Part shown: piece by piece, positions 53,253 through 62,958 of the stretch
Position numbering within the stretch: the stretch's first letter is position 1
Layout of the letters: each line of letters opens with the position of its first letter
Source of the DNA: CAZEAP01 sp964510315
GTDB taxonomy: Bacteria; Planctomycetota; Brocadiia; SM23-32
Reading direction: 5' to 3'
NCBI GenBank assembly: GCA_964510315.1
Contig: CAZEAP010000019.1
Coordinates: 1-64,000, forward strand
DNA length: 64,000 bases
Notes under the pieces: model-generated
The model's database searches: none
Told to the model about the DNA's origin: nothing
The model's input: the letters and a program-made list of their open reading frames with translations, nothing else
Program-made: the position numbers and the translations under genes

Positions 53253-55523
53253 GTGAAGTGCCTGGTGCTGACAGATACGTTCCCGAACCGGCTGGAGCCG
53301 TGGCGGGGAGTCTATAACCGGCGGCAGATCGAGGAGCTGGGAAAGCTCTCCGAACTCACGATTCTCAACCCGCTGCCCTGGACGCGCGTGGTGCGCCGCC
53401 CCAAGATGATCGGACTCCTGAGGGGAATGGATGATGTGCTCGAGGGAATCCCAATGTATCATCCGTTGCTCTGGTACGTGCCCGGTTTGGGACGGAACTG
53501 GACCTGGCGCGGGGTAGTCCGCGCGGCACGCAAAACGGTGGAAGAACGCGAGCTCGGACCGTTCGATCTGATCCTGGCCACTTTTGTGTATCCGCACGGG
53601 ACTGCGGCCATGCACCTGGCCGGGGAGCTTGGGGTGCCCTACGTCGTGAAGGCGCGAGGTAGCGACCTTCACCAGCTACCTCTGTCAGGCGCTCGCCGTG
53701 AGGCCGCGGCGCAGGCGCTGCAGGGCGCCGCCGCGGTGGTGGCGGTGAGCGGCAACCTGGCCGAGATCGCGCGCGATTTGGGAGCGCCGGACAGCAAAAT
53801 TCGTGTCCTGCCCAACGGGGTGGATGTTTCCCGTTTCTCCCTGATCGACCGCTCGGCCGCCCGCCGTGATCTGGGAGTGCCCGTCCATTCCACCCGCATC
53901 GCGCTTTTCGTGGGCAATCTCCTCCCAGTGAAGGGATTGGATGTTCTGATTGAGGCATTGTCGGAGGAGACCCTCTCAGGGAGGTTTGACGGAGAGCTGC
54001 TGGTGCCGATCGCCGGCGACGGGCGGATGCGCCGTCGACTTGAGCGGCAACTGAGCCGCAACGGGCTCAACGAGACGGTCCGGCTGCTGGGACGTCTCTC
54101 CCGCGAGGAGGTCGCCCTCTGGATGAACGCCGCCGACGTGCTCGTGCTGCCCAGCAGAAACGAAGGCTGCCCCAACGTTGTGTTGGAGGCACTGTGTTGT
54201 GGCACTCCGGTAGTGGCATCACGCGTGGGAGCGGTGCCGGATCTGCTCGACGATGCGTCGGGCACCATCGTCCCCCCCGAGGACCCGCAGGCACTTGCCC
54301 GAGGCATCAAGGATGCGTTGGGGCGAAACTGGAACCGGGAGCACATCCGAAGCCGGGTTGAGGAGAAGTCGTGGGAAAACAACGCGCGGCAAATGCGCCA
54401 CATTCTGACCGACGCGGTGACCGCAGGCGGGGGCTGCCCCCTGTCCAGGACGCGGAATTCGGCATTAACGCCGAGAACGGCGACACGAGTTGTCAAAAAA
54501 GCGAGGATGAAGATGGACGGAAGCAAGGTCTTCATACGATCGGCTGAGGAAAGAAGCGTCGAGGAAGCCGTCAAAGAGGTTATGCGCTCGTGCCGGTGGG
54601 AGGAGCTGGTGGAACCCGGCGCGACCGTGGTGGTGAAGCCGAACCTGTGCACGCCCTCCAGGGAGCTTATCGACGTGGCCAACGTCTCCCCCGAGGTGCT
54701 CGCCGCGGTCTGTAAGGTGCTCAAGGAGCGGACCGACCAGGTGATCATCGGCGAATCCGACGGCATCCGTTACACCGCCGAGGAAACGTTCATGATGAAC
54801 CGAACCTACCAGGTGGGAGCGGAGTGCGGATGTGAGGTGCTGAGCTTCGCACAGGACGAGTGGGTGCCGGTGGACCACCCGCATCTGGACGGCTGGGGAC
54901 TCCCCCGCACCCTGCTGGAATGCGACGTGTTCGTGACGGTCGCCAAAGTCAAGACCCATGCCACCACCACCTTCACCGGTGCGCTGAAGAACCAGTGGGG
55001 CTGCCTGCCCCAGCACGACCGGATTCTCCTGCACAAATACCTCCACACCCTCATCGGCGAGCTGAACAAGATACTCCGCCCCCGACTGGCCGTCCTCGAC
55101 GGACGGGTTGCCATGGAGGGCCGCGGGCCGGTCAACGGACAACCGGTTCGGCTGGACCTCATCATGGGAAGTCGGGACCCGGTCGCACTCGATGCGGCGG
55201 CCATGCGGTTCGTGGGGCTCGATCCCGCCAAAGCCGAGCACATCGTCCACGCCGCTCGCATCGGCGTGGGACGCATGGAGGAGTCCGAGGTCGAGGTGGA
55301 CACCGACACCGAATCACGCTGGCAGTTCGATCCGGCCGAGAAAGACTGGCCGATCAAGGCGCTCAACCTCCTGAGTCGCTCCCGCTTCATGACCAAGCAC
55401 GTCATCCTCAACGACACGGTGTTCTTTCCGGCGCGATGGTTCGCCAACGCCTGTCGGTCCGTGAAGGCGCGAGTGACCGGCGGCCGCAAAGAATCGGCAA
55501 AAGCAGGAAGGACAGCCGAATGA
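53253..55523 (+). CDS. Fusion: family 4 glycosyltransferase + DUF362 protein
   Basis: One uninterrupted frame of 756 codons. Residues 1-~395 are a complete GT4 enzyme (KCLVLTDTFPNRLEPWRGVY, LPNGVDVSRFS, VLVLPSRNEGCPNVVLEALC, ASRVGAVPDLL). Residues ~430-756 are a DUF362 protein (VFIRSAEERSVEEAVKEVM, VVVKPNLCTP, TVAKVKTHATTTFTGALKNQ, DPVALDAAAMRFVGLDP). The ~30-residue linker reads like translated intergenic sequence, and an ATG with GCGAGG before it (near 54510) could start the DUF362 part alone. The GTG at 53253 follows AAGGAG. Either a recent fusion by stop loss or two genes in one open frame. Confidence 0.8.
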   Translation: MKCLVLTDTFPNRLEPWRGVYNRRQIEELGKLSELTILNPLPWTRVVRRPKMIGLLRGMDDVLEGIPMYHPLLWYVPGLGRNWTWRGVVRAARKTVEERELGPFDLILATFVYPHGTAAMHLAGELGVPYVVKARGSDLHQLPLSGARREAAAQALQGAAAVVAVSGNLAEIARDLGAPDSKIRVLPNGVDVSRFSLIDRSAARRDLGVPVHSTRIALFVGNLLPVKGLDVLIEALSEETLSGRFDGELLVPIAGDGRMRRRLERQLSRNGLNETVRLLGRLSREEVALWMNAADVLVLPSRNEGCPNVVLEALCCGTPVVASRVGAVPDLLDDASGTIVPPEDPQALARGIKDALGRNWNREHIRSRVEEKSWENNARQMRHILTDAVTAGGGCPLSRTRNSALTPRTATRVVKKARMKMDGSKVFIRSAEERSVEEAVKEVMRSCRWEELVEPGATVVVKPNLCTPSRELIDVANVSPEVLAAVCKVLKERTDQVIIGESDGIRYTAEETFMMNRTYQVGAECGCEVLSFAQDEWVPVDHPHLDGWGLPRTLLECDVFVTVAKVKTHATTTFTGALKNQWGCLPQHDRILLHKYLHTLIGELNKILRPRLAVLDGRVAMEGRGPVNGQPVRLDLIMGSRDPVALDAAAMRFVGLDPAKAEHIVHAARIGVGRMEESEVEVDTDTESRWQFDPAEKDWPIKALNLLSRSRFMTKHVILNDTVFFPARWFANACRSVKARVTGGRKESAKAGRTAE

Positions 55524-56785
55524 CCACCAGGGGACCCACAAACACCAACGGCCTCCTGCGGGGGGAGAACGTCATCATTTTCTCCTCCGACGACTGGGAC
55601 AGCGGCCTGAAGACCAGCAAGTATCACATCGCGCGCCGTCTGGCCCGCCACAACCGGGTCCTGTTCGTCAACTCCATCGGCCTCCGCGCGCCCGCCGCCT
55701 CCGGTGCCGACATCAAGAGGGCCCTCGGCAAACTGGCGTCCTTCTGCCGCGGAGCCGTCAGGGTGCCCGAAGGGCTGCACGTTTACAGCCCCATAGTCTG
55801 CCCCTTTGGCCGCGAGAGGCGGACGGTGGAGAAGTTCAACAGCCTGCTGCTTCGCAGCGCCCTCCGCTGGCTTCAGCTACGCCTCGGGCTCCGGCGACCC
55901 GTCGTCTTCGCATTCGCACCCACTTTCAACGAGGTGGTCGGCTCGCTGGGAGAGAAGACGGTCGTCTACTACTGCATCGATGATCTGCGGGGCTACGCCG
56001 GGGTGGACCCCGCCTGGTTTGACCGGAAGGAAGACGAGCTGCTCGACCGCGCCGACTGCGCAATCGCCTCTTCCGCCGAACTGGCCGAACAGCTCGGTCG
56101 CCGCCGCCGCACTCCCACCCACCACGTGCCCCACGGCGTGGACTGGGCCCTGTTCCGCGGCGCCGTCGACAAGGAGCTGCCGGTCCCCGAAGACCTGGAG
56201 CCCATCCCCCCGCCGCGACTCGGTTTCTACGGCTTTCTCTCCGACGAATGGCTCGATTACGGACTGCTCGGGCGCATGGCTCAGGAGAAGCCGGACTGGC
56301 AGATCGTGCTGATCGGCCGGCCCCGGGCGGGGATGGACATGGCGGAGGCCGCACCGGAGCCCAACATTCACTTCCTGGGCCTGAAGCCTTTCGAGCGGCT
56401 TCCCGCATACACCCGGCACTTCGACCTGGGATTGGTCCCCTTCCGGCTGAACGAGTTGACCCGCCACTCCAACCCCCTGAAGCTGCTGGAGTACCTCAGC
56501 GGGGGGCTGCCCGTTGTCACCACCGATATCCCGGAGGTGCGCCGGTATGGGGAACTCATTCACATCGCCGGCTCCCATTCGGAGTTCATCGAAGCCTGCG
56601 AACGCGCACTGAGACAGGGGAGCCCGTCGGAGCGCCGGCAGCGCTCCGACGCGGTGCGCGTCCACTCATGGGCGGAGCGAGTTCGGACCATATCGCGGAT
56701 CGTTTACAACGGCGCGGGCACGCCGGTTCCCGGAGCCCCGCACCGGCCGGACAAAGTGAGCAAGAGAGAACAAGAGACGCGATGA
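55520..56785 (+). CDS. Glycosyltransferase (GT-B, family 4-like)
   Basis: 421 residues. The N-terminal domain has NVIIFSSDDWDSGLKTSKYH and FVNSIGLRAPAASG. The middle carries TVVYYCIDDLRGYAGV, and the C-terminal domain carries HVPHGVDWALF, LGFYGFLSDEWLDY, NIHFLGLKPFERLPAY and RHSNPLKLLEYLSGGLPVV. This is the pattern of TuaH-like glycosyltransferases in teichuronic acid and EPS loci. Both ends overlap neighbouring genes by 4 bp (ATGA). The C-terminal ~25 residues are charged and variable. Confidence 0.86.
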   Translation: MTTRGPTNTNGLLRGENVIIFSSDDWDSGLKTSKYHIARRLARHNRVLFVNSIGLRAPAASGADIKRALGKLASFCRGAVRVPEGLHVYSPIVCPFGRERRTVEKFNSLLLRSALRWLQLRLGLRRPVVFAFAPTFNEVVGSLGEKTVVYYCIDDLRGYAGVDPAWFDRKEDELLDRADCAIASSAELAEQLGRRRRTPTHHVPHGVDWALFRGAVDKELPVPEDLEPIPPPRLGFYGFLSDEWLDYGLLGRMAQEKPDWQIVLIGRPRAGMDMAEAAPEPNIHFLGLKPFERLPAYTRHFDLGLVPFRLNELTRHSNPLKLLEYLSGGLPVVTTDIPEVRRYGELIHIAGSHSEFIEACERALRQGSPSERRQRSDAVRVHSWAERVRTISRIVYNGAGTPVPGAPHRPDKVSKREQETR

Positions 56786-58962
56786 GAGTCCTGATAACAG
56801 GCGCAAGCGGCTTTCTGGGCGGGCACCTGGCCGAGCTGTTCACGGAGGCCGGCCACGATGTCCGGGGATTGGTCCGCACCACCAGTGACACCAGCCTGCT
56901 GGAACGGCTCGGGGTCGAGACCGTCCGCGGGGACCTGAAGGACCACCGCTCCCTGGCCCGTGCAGTGGAAGGCGTCGACGCCGTGATCCACGCCGCCTCC
57001 ACCATGGGGGGCGTGCCGGAGGAGTACGAGCAGGCCACGATCCGCGGCACACGGCAGTTGCTCAATATGGCACAGGAGGCGGGCGTGGGCAGGTTCGTGC
57101 ACATCAGCTCCGTCAGCGTCTACCCGCTGAGCAAACTCCCGGCCGGCGAGGAGATCAGCGAAGAGGCCCCCTACGAGGACGACCCGCGACTGCTGACCAA
57201 CTATTCCAAATCCAAGATCGGCGCCGACCGGGCCGCCCTCGAGTTCGCCGAGTCCGGCGAGATGGAGGTGGTGGTGCTGCGGCCAGCCATCCTGTACGGC
57301 CCGCGCGGCAGATGGAACTTGCCCCGCATGGGCTATCCGCTGGGGAAGAAGTGGTACGTGATAGTCGGCAACGGGCGAATGGAGCTGCCCGCATGCGCGG
57401 TGGAGAATTGCGCTCGAGCGGCGCTGCCGGCGGTCGAGAAAGAAGAGGTCCAGGAGGGCGCTTACAACCTCATCGACGACGAGCTTTTCACGCAGAAGGA
57501 GTATCTCCGCCGCTTGAAACGCGACGTGCGGCCGGGGATGAAGATCATTGGCTTCCCCTATCCCCTCGCCCGGGCCTTCGGATGGCTGTTCGGGCTGGGG
57601 ATGAAAATCCTGGGGCGCAGCAATCCCTTCCACGCAGCGCACATGATCTCCTGCCACCGGCAGAGGAGATATTCCAACGAGAAGGCAAAGCGGGAGCTGG
57701 GTTGGCGACCGCGCAAGGGCAAGGAGGAGGCCCTCTCGGAAACGATGCGCAGGTTGGGCCGCCGGGAACGCCTCAGCCGCCGCGCCGACATCCGACGGCT
57801 GGGCCGACCCGTCCCCGACGCCCCACCACTTCGGGCATGCCTGATCGGGTGCGGCATGATCGGCCGGGAGCACCTCCGCGTGCTGAGGCGGATGAAGAAC
57901 GCCAAGGTTGCCGCCCTCTGCGACGTCGATACGGAATCGGCCGACCGGCTGGCCGAGCAGTTCCGCGTGCCCCGCACCTACGGGGACGCCGGGGAGATGC
58001 TTGCCGCCGAGAAGCCCGACGTGGTGCACGTGCTGACGCCTCCTGCGACCCACGCCGGCCTGGTGGAGCTGTCCGCGCAGCACGGCGCCCACATCCTGGT
58101 GGAAAAGCCGATGGCCATGGACGCCGAGGAGGCCCGCCGCATGGCGAAATGCGCCGCCGAGGCCGGCGTGCAGCTCTGCGTGGACCACAACCACCTCTAC
58201 GACCCCGCAATGGTTAAAGCGCGCAAACTCGTGGAGTCCGGCGCGCTGGGCGAGATAATCTGGGTGGACAGCTACTACGGATTCAACCTGGGAAGCAACC
58301 CCGGAAGCCGCTACCTGATACCCGGCGCCGCCGAACACTGGACCTTCGGACTGGCCGGCGACCTGTACCAGAACCTGGCCCCTCATCCGCTGTCCGTGGC
58401 CCTCGAACTGCTCGGCAAGCCGGAGAAGGTCCACGCCCACGCCCAGCCCAGCCGGGTCGTCCAGCACCAGGCGACCGACGAACTGCGCCTGATGTTGGAG
58501 AGTGACAACGCCGGCGGCCTCATCACCGTCTCCATCGCCGCCTGCCCGCGGTTTCAGCATCTACGTATCTATGGGACCCGGATGTCGGTTTTCGTGGATT
58601 TCCTCAATAAGTGGGTCCTCACCCAGCGGGTTATGCGGGGCATGCCGAAGGCTGTCTCCCGGGCGCTGATGAACCTGGGAGATGCCTGGGCAGTGCTGCG
58701 AGGAACCCTGGGGGGAACGCTGAAGGTCCTCCTCGGACGGTGGACCCCGTATGAAGGACTGGACCTGCTGGTGAGGGAATACTACGCGGCCCTCCAGGCG
58801 GGCAGGGAGCCGCCGGTGACGGCCGATGAGGCCATCGAGGTGATGGATGTCATGGATGAAGCATGGCGACAGATCGGCTGCACCGAAGGCGGCCGGCAGC
58901 CGGTAAAGAGCGGTCCGGCGCAGACCTCGCCCGTGCGGCCTACACAGGGAGGAAAAGGATGA
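56782..58962 (+). CDS. Fusion: NAD-dependent epimerase/dehydratase + Gfo/Idh/MocA oxidoreductase
   Basis: 726 residues in one frame. Residues 1-~330 are an extended SDR enzyme: MRVLITGASGFLGGHLAELF, HISSVSVYPLS and the catalytic Y in TNYSKSKIGAD (YxxxK), with RPAILYGPRG. Residues ~350-700 are a Gfo/Idh/MocA oxidoreductase: ACLIGCGMIGREHLRVLRRM, VEKPMAMDAEEARRM (EKP) and DHNHLYDPAMVKARKL. The two could act in sequence on one nucleotide sugar, with oxidation and epimerisation coupled. The ATG overlaps the upstream stop. It is the last gene of the glycan series. Confidence 0.85.
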   Translation: MRVLITGASGFLGGHLAELFTEAGHDVRGLVRTTSDTSLLERLGVETVRGDLKDHRSLARAVEGVDAVIHAASTMGGVPEEYEQATIRGTRQLLNMAQEAGVGRFVHISSVSVYPLSKLPAGEEISEEAPYEDDPRLLTNYSKSKIGADRAALEFAESGEMEVVVLRPAILYGPRGRWNLPRMGYPLGKKWYVIVGNGRMELPACAVENCARAALPAVEKEEVQEGAYNLIDDELFTQKEYLRRLKRDVRPGMKIIGFPYPLARAFGWLFGLGMKILGRSNPFHAAHMISCHRQRRYSNEKAKRELGWRPRKGKEEALSETMRRLGRRERLSRRADIRRLGRPVPDAPPLRACLIGCGMIGREHLRVLRRMKNAKVAALCDVDTESADRLAEQFRVPRTYGDAGEMLAAEKPDVVHVLTPPATHAGLVELSAQHGAHILVEKPMAMDAEEARRMAKCAAEAGVQLCVDHNHLYDPAMVKARKLVESGALGEIIWVDSYYGFNLGSNPGSRYLIPGAAEHWTFGLAGDLYQNLAPHPLSVALELLGKPEKVHAHAQPSRVVQHQATDELRLMLESDNAGGLITVSIAACPRFQHLRIYGTRMSVFVDFLNKWVLTQRVMRGMPKAVSRALMNLGDAWAVLRGTLGGTLKVLLGRWTPYEGLDLLVREYYAALQAGREPPVTADEAIEVMDVMDEAWRQIGCTEGGRQPVKSGPAQTSPVRPTQGGKG

Positions 58963-59454
58963 TACACACGCAGACGGCCGAGCAGAATGGCGGGCGCCCG
59001 GCGTGCTTGTGGGCGACGCACCGAAGCGGCACTCACACGTTGGCCGGCGTCCACCGGCGACAGCCACTGAACCGTGCGTGCGGGAAAATCAATCTTGACT
59101 TCTCAGCCGCCAAACCTATAATGGCCAGATGGCTCTTTAATGGGGTGCCCTGTCGGGCTCGGCTGCACGCCGCCGCGACAGGGAGTCGGCATCGATCACG
59201 CACCGTAAAGCTGCCCGATCGCACGCTGGGCCGGAGCAACGCAAATTGCCGAGCGCAGATTGGGAAGGGGAGAGTGTCGCCCCATCAGCCGCGCTGGCTG
59301 ACTGCAAGCTCTGCACCGCATCTCACCGGTACCGTTTCGGACTCATCGGTCCTATGCTTCGGGGAAGGACTCGCCCCGTGGAACCGGGCCGGTATATCTG
59401 GTCCGGAACCGGGCGCCATTGCAAGTCGCAGCAGCATCACAAGGAGGGGGAAAG
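58963..59454 (+). other. 492-bp region before prsK
   Basis: No credible gene. A ribosome-site-like GGGAGGAAAAGG precedes an ATG at 58959 that overlaps the preceding stop, but the 173-codon frame behind it has no domain and runs through the prsK promoter and start, so it may be the relic of a lost gene. The only convincing element is the promoter at 59095-59122, which would leave an untranslated leader of about 320 nt. Confidence 0.5.
59095..59122 (+). promoter_or_regulatory. Sigma-70-like promoter of prsK-prsR
   Basis: TTGACT and a perfect TATAAT separated by 16 bp. No sigma-54 element or GTGTY-N10-RACAC dyad is seen here, so the regulators seem to be expressed independently of the regulon they are proposed to control. 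Confidence 0.65.
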
Positions 59455-61551
59455 ATGAAAGAAGACAGCTCAACGGTTGACGACGCTCGACTCGTGGTGA
59501 TCTGCCACGGCTGCTCGGCGGATTCCGCCGTGGAGGAGGTCCTCTCCTCTGCCGGCTACCAGCTCCGGGAAGTGGAGCGTCCCGAGGATTTGCAGGACGG
59601 CGGAGCGTCCAAGGACGGCCCGCCCGTTGCCGCGCTTCTGGCCCCTGCTGCGGAGACCGACATCGTCCCGACGTTGCGGGAGACGGCGGAGCTGGTGCCT
59701 TCAGCCAGGTTCGTCGTGCTTACCGCCAAGGAGCAGGACCTGCCTTCGGAGTGCTTCGCCGGGCCGAGACATCCCAACAGGGTGCTGTGGATCAGCGGGT
59801 ATACGCGGTCGGAACAGGCCATCGAAAGCATTCGGCGCTTCGTTCAGGGGCAGGCCTACTTCTGGGCGAGCGACATCGAGCCCGCCGACTCCCGGAGCAT
59901 CTTCCTGCTGGACAGCTCATCCGGACCTGCCGCTGAAGATTATAACAAGGCCAAGCGACTCCGGGCCATCGTCAGAGAACTGCCCGGCTGGACGGACCTG
60001 GTTCCGATGTTGGAAGAAGCCCTGCGCCGGTGCCTGGATGTGCTCCAGTGCGAGGCCGGCAGCGTCTACCTGTGGGACGAGCAGAAAGAGAACCTTGTGC
60101 TTCGGGCCGCCGAGGGCCCCGAGAAGGACCAACGCCTGGGAACACGCCAGGGGCTTGGAGACGGGCTGGCCGGCTGGGTCGCCCAGGCCCGGGAGCCCAT
60201 CCTGGTGACCGATGCGCGGAAGGTAGAGAAGCTGAAACAGCGGACCTGCAAGCGATACCCCGACCATAGCTGCCTGGCCACGCCCCTGATGCACGGCGAT
60301 CAACTTCTGGGAGTGCTGTGCCTGACAATGCGCCGGGGCGGCCGACTTTTCCAGCCGGAGGACCTACTGCTGGCCCGCGAGGTCCGCCAGGAACTCGGCT
60401 CGCTGATCTCGCCCCTGACCGTGCTTTCGGACATGCAGCGCCTGAACGACAAGCTGGTGCAGTTGTTCAGGCAGCGTTCCGACCTTCTGGTCCAAAAAGA
60501 CGGGGAGGTGGCGGAGGCCTATGCGCTGAGCGGGGACATCCTGAACGGCATCCCCATCGGAGTGATCGCCTACGACCCGCAGTTGCGCGTGCGCTCCCTG
60601 AACGCCACGGCCAGGGACCTTCTGGGCCGGGAGGCATGGGTCGGGCGTTCCGTGCCCCTGGCGGTCCGTCTGGAGATGGAGGAGGAGTGGCCCGAGAAGC
60701 TGCGCGCGGTTATCTCCAACGGTTCCGACTTTCGTGTGCAACGTGCCAACTACCGGTCCAACGGCCTCTCCCGGGTGCTGGACATCCAGGGCGCACCCCT
60801 GCACGACTCCGAGGGCACCTGCATCGGTGGCATCCTGACCCTTCAGGACGTCAGCGACGACGTGGAGATGGAGGAGAAATTGCTGTCGGCCGAGCGTCTG
60901 GCCACCGTCGGCAAGGTTGCCGCCAAGGTAGCCCACGAACTGAACAATCCACTGGACGGGATACTCCGGTTCACAAATCTGGCCATGCGCAAGCTGAAGG
61001 AGAACCCCGAGGAAGCAGAATCCCACCTTCGGGACTGCCGGCAGGGGCTGCTGCGCATGAGCAACACGCTGACCCAGTTGCTGGCCTTCTCCCGCAGCAA
61101 AAAGAGGCCGGGACGGCCGCCCAGCATAACTCGCGTAATCCGCGACTGCATCGCGCTCTACGAGGAGCGGATGCACTCCAGCAACATCGAAATGTCGCTC
61201 GACGTCCCGCCTGACCTGCCCTCCTGCCCCATTCCCGAACTCTTCGAAGTGATGAGCAATCTGGTCAAGAACGCTCTCGAAGCGATGGGCCACAGCGGTA
61301 CGCTCACTGTGGAAGCCGCCCCGAGCGATGGCACCGTCCGAATCCGCGTTGCCGACACCGGGCCGGGTATTCCCGAGGAGATACGCGAGAAGATCTTCGA
61401 GCCCTTCTTCAGCACCAAGACGGACTTCGGAGGCACCGGGCTCGGACTGGCCATGTGCCGGGACCTGCTGGGCAAAAGGGGCGGGGAGATAACCTTCGAA
61501 ACAGGCCAAGAGGGAACGACATTCGAGGTATCAGTGCCCGTTGGTGAATAG
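59455..61551 (+). CDS. prsK: Sensor histidine kinase of the PEP-CTERM/EPS system (PrsK-like)
   Basis: 698 residues without transmembrane helices. The N-terminal ~150 residues look like a degenerate receiver-type fold. A GAF domain (about 180-325), a PAS domain (about 360-475), HisKA with the phospho-acceptor H494 in KVAHELNNPLDGI, and a HATPase domain (ADTGPGIPEEI, TGLGLAMC) follow. Kinases with GAF domains paired to a sigma-54 activator are the PrsK/PrsR pair of exosortase loci; typical PrsK is membrane-bound, this one is not. The ATG at 59455 follows AAGGAGGGGG. It lies 8 bp before prsR. Confidence 0.85.
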   Translation: MKEDSSTVDDARLVVICHGCSADSAVEEVLSSAGYQLREVERPEDLQDGGASKDGPPVAALLAPAAETDIVPTLRETAELVPSARFVVLTAKEQDLPSECFAGPRHPNRVLWISGYTRSEQAIESIRRFVQGQAYFWASDIEPADSRSIFLLDSSSGPAAEDYNKAKRLRAIVRELPGWTDLVPMLEEALRRCLDVLQCEAGSVYLWDEQKENLVLRAAEGPEKDQRLGTRQGLGDGLAGWVAQAREPILVTDARKVEKLKQRTCKRYPDHSCLATPLMHGDQLLGVLCLTMRRGGRLFQPEDLLLAREVRQELGSLISPLTVLSDMQRLNDKLVQLFRQRSDLLVQKDGEVAEAYALSGDILNGIPIGVIAYDPQLRVRSLNATARDLLGREAWVGRSVPLAVRLEMEEEWPEKLRAVISNGSDFRVQRANYRSNGLSRVLDIQGAPLHDSEGTCIGGILTLQDVSDDVEMEEKLLSAERLATVGKVAAKVAHELNNPLDGILRFTNLAMRKLKENPEEAESHLRDCRQGLLRMSNTLTQLLAFSRSKKRPGRPPSITRVIRDCIALYEERMHSSNIEMSLDVPPDLPSCPIPELFEVMSNLVKNALEAMGHSGTLTVEAAPSDGTVRIRVADTGPGIPEEIREKIFEPFFSTKTDFGGTGLGLAMCRDLLGKRGGEITFETGQEGTTFEVSVPVGE

Positions 61552-61559
61552 GAGACTCC

Positions 61560-62930
61560 ATGCTTGACGGCTCAAACATACTGGTTCTGGACGACGACCC
61601 CATTGTCCTGAAAAGCTTGCGTGAGTATCTCGGTATGGAGGACCACGCGGTCGCCACCGCCCAGACCCTGCAGGAGGCCATAGACCTGCTGGAGAACCGC
61701 AGGTTCCAGGTAGCCATGGCCGATGTGCGACTCTCCCAGGGAAGCGGCTTCGACCTGTTGAAACACGTCCAGGCCAACAGTTACACCACCTCGGTGATCA
61801 TGTTCACCGGCTACGGCACCATCGAAGACGCCGTGCAGGCCATCAAAATGGGCGCCTTTGATTACATCACCAAACCGGTATCCGACGAAGAGGTGAACCT
61901 GACCGTCGAGCGCGCCCTGCAGCACCAGAAGCTGCTGGAGGAGAACAACCAGTTGCGCCGCAAGCTCAACATGAGCTTCGAGCTGGATAATTTCGTCTGC
62001 GAAGACCCCAAGATGAGCCGGGTGTTGGACATGATTCAGGTGGTCGCCCCCACTGACTCCACCGTCCTGATAACCGGTGAAAGCGGCACGGGCAAAACGC
62101 TTGTAGCCCGGGCGATCCACGTCAACTCCCCCCGCGCCGGCAAGCCCTTCATGGAACTGAATTGCGGCGCGCTTCCCGACACTCTCCTGGAGAGCGAACT
62201 TTTCGGCCACGTCAAAGGCGCCTTCAGCGGAGCAATCGCCGACAAAACCGGCAAGTTCGAGGCGGCAGACGGCGGAACCGTGTTCCTCGACGAGGTCTCC
62301 GTAGCCAGCACCTCCCTCCAGATGAAACTGCTGCGTGTGCTGGAAAGCTTCGAGTTCGAGCCGGTCGGCAGCAACCAAACCCATAGGGTCAACGTCAGGA
62401 TCATCCTTGCCACCAACAAGGATCTGGGAAAGCTGGTGGAGGAAGGGGCATTCCGGGAGGACCTCTACTATCGCATCAACGTCATGGACATCCACCTCCC
62501 TCCTCTGAGGGAAAGACCGGCGGACGTGCTGCCCCTGGCCCATCACTTCTGCGAGAAATACGACGACCAGGCCACCACGGAGATTCACGGCATCAGCGAA
62601 GAAGCCATGCAACTGCTGACCGACTACGACTGGCCCGGCAACGTGCGGGAGCTGGAGAATGTGATCGAGAAGGCGGTCATCCTCAGCCAGGAGCCCTATC
62701 TCCAGCCCTCCATCCTGGACGTAGGCCGCCATTCATCGGGCACGGAGAGCCTCTTGCCCAAAGACGAGATACTGCCCCTGAAAGAGGCGATGAAAAGGGT
62801 GGAGCGCCGTCTCATACTTCAGGGGCTGGAGGCCTGCGGTGGGAACCGAAAGGAGGCCGCCAAGCTGCTGGACATCAACCGGACGACTTTGTACAACAAG
62901 CTGCACGAGCACGAGTTGATGGACGCCTGA
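61560..62930 (+). CDS. prsR: Sigma-54-dependent response regulator (PrsR-like, NtrC family)
   Basis: 456 residues. A receiver domain (about 5-118) with phospho-acceptor D55 in VAMADVRLS; an AAA+ domain with Walker A GESGTGKT (173-180), the sigma-54 contact loop GAFSGA (220-225, Ser where GAFTGA has Thr) and FLDEVSVAS; and a C-terminal Fis-type helix-turn-helix (GGNRKEAAKLLDINRTTLY). It should activate sigma-54 promoters by ATP hydrolysis from an upstream enhancer, and six such promoters with a shared dyad are present in the window. The ATG follows AGGAG. It is cotranscribed with the kinase. Confidence 0.9.
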   Translation: MLDGSNILVLDDDPIVLKSLREYLGMEDHAVATAQTLQEAIDLLENRRFQVAMADVRLSQGSGFDLLKHVQANSYTTSVIMFTGYGTIEDAVQAIKMGAFDYITKPVSDEEVNLTVERALQHQKLLEENNQLRRKLNMSFELDNFVCEDPKMSRVLDMIQVVAPTDSTVLITGESGTGKTLVARAIHVNSPRAGKPFMELNCGALPDTLLESELFGHVKGAFSGAIADKTGKFEAADGGTVFLDEVSVASTSLQMKLLRVLESFEFEPVGSNQTHRVNVRIILATNKDLGKLVEEGAFREDLYYRINVMDIHLPPLRERPADVLPLAHHFCEKYDDQATTEIHGISEEAMQLLTDYDWPGNVRELENVIEKAVILSQEPYLQPSILDVGRHSSGTESLLPKDEILPLKEAMKRVERRLILQGLEACGGNRKEAAKLLDINRTTLYNKLHEHELMDA

Positions 62931-62958
62931 AAGCCGGTCCCCGCCGTCCCCTTCAGGC
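62925..62958. terminator. Possible bidirectional terminator between prsR and the PilZ gene
   Basis: GCCTGAA and TTCAGGC form a 7-bp stem across a 20-nt GC-rich loop, spanning the convergent stop codons. There is no T-run on either side, so the call is weak. Confidence 0.3.

Noticed and set aside
58959..59480. 173-codon frame with a good ribosome site after the epimerase fusion
   Set aside because: It has no domain, crosses the prsK promoter and overlaps the prsK start. At most a relic.
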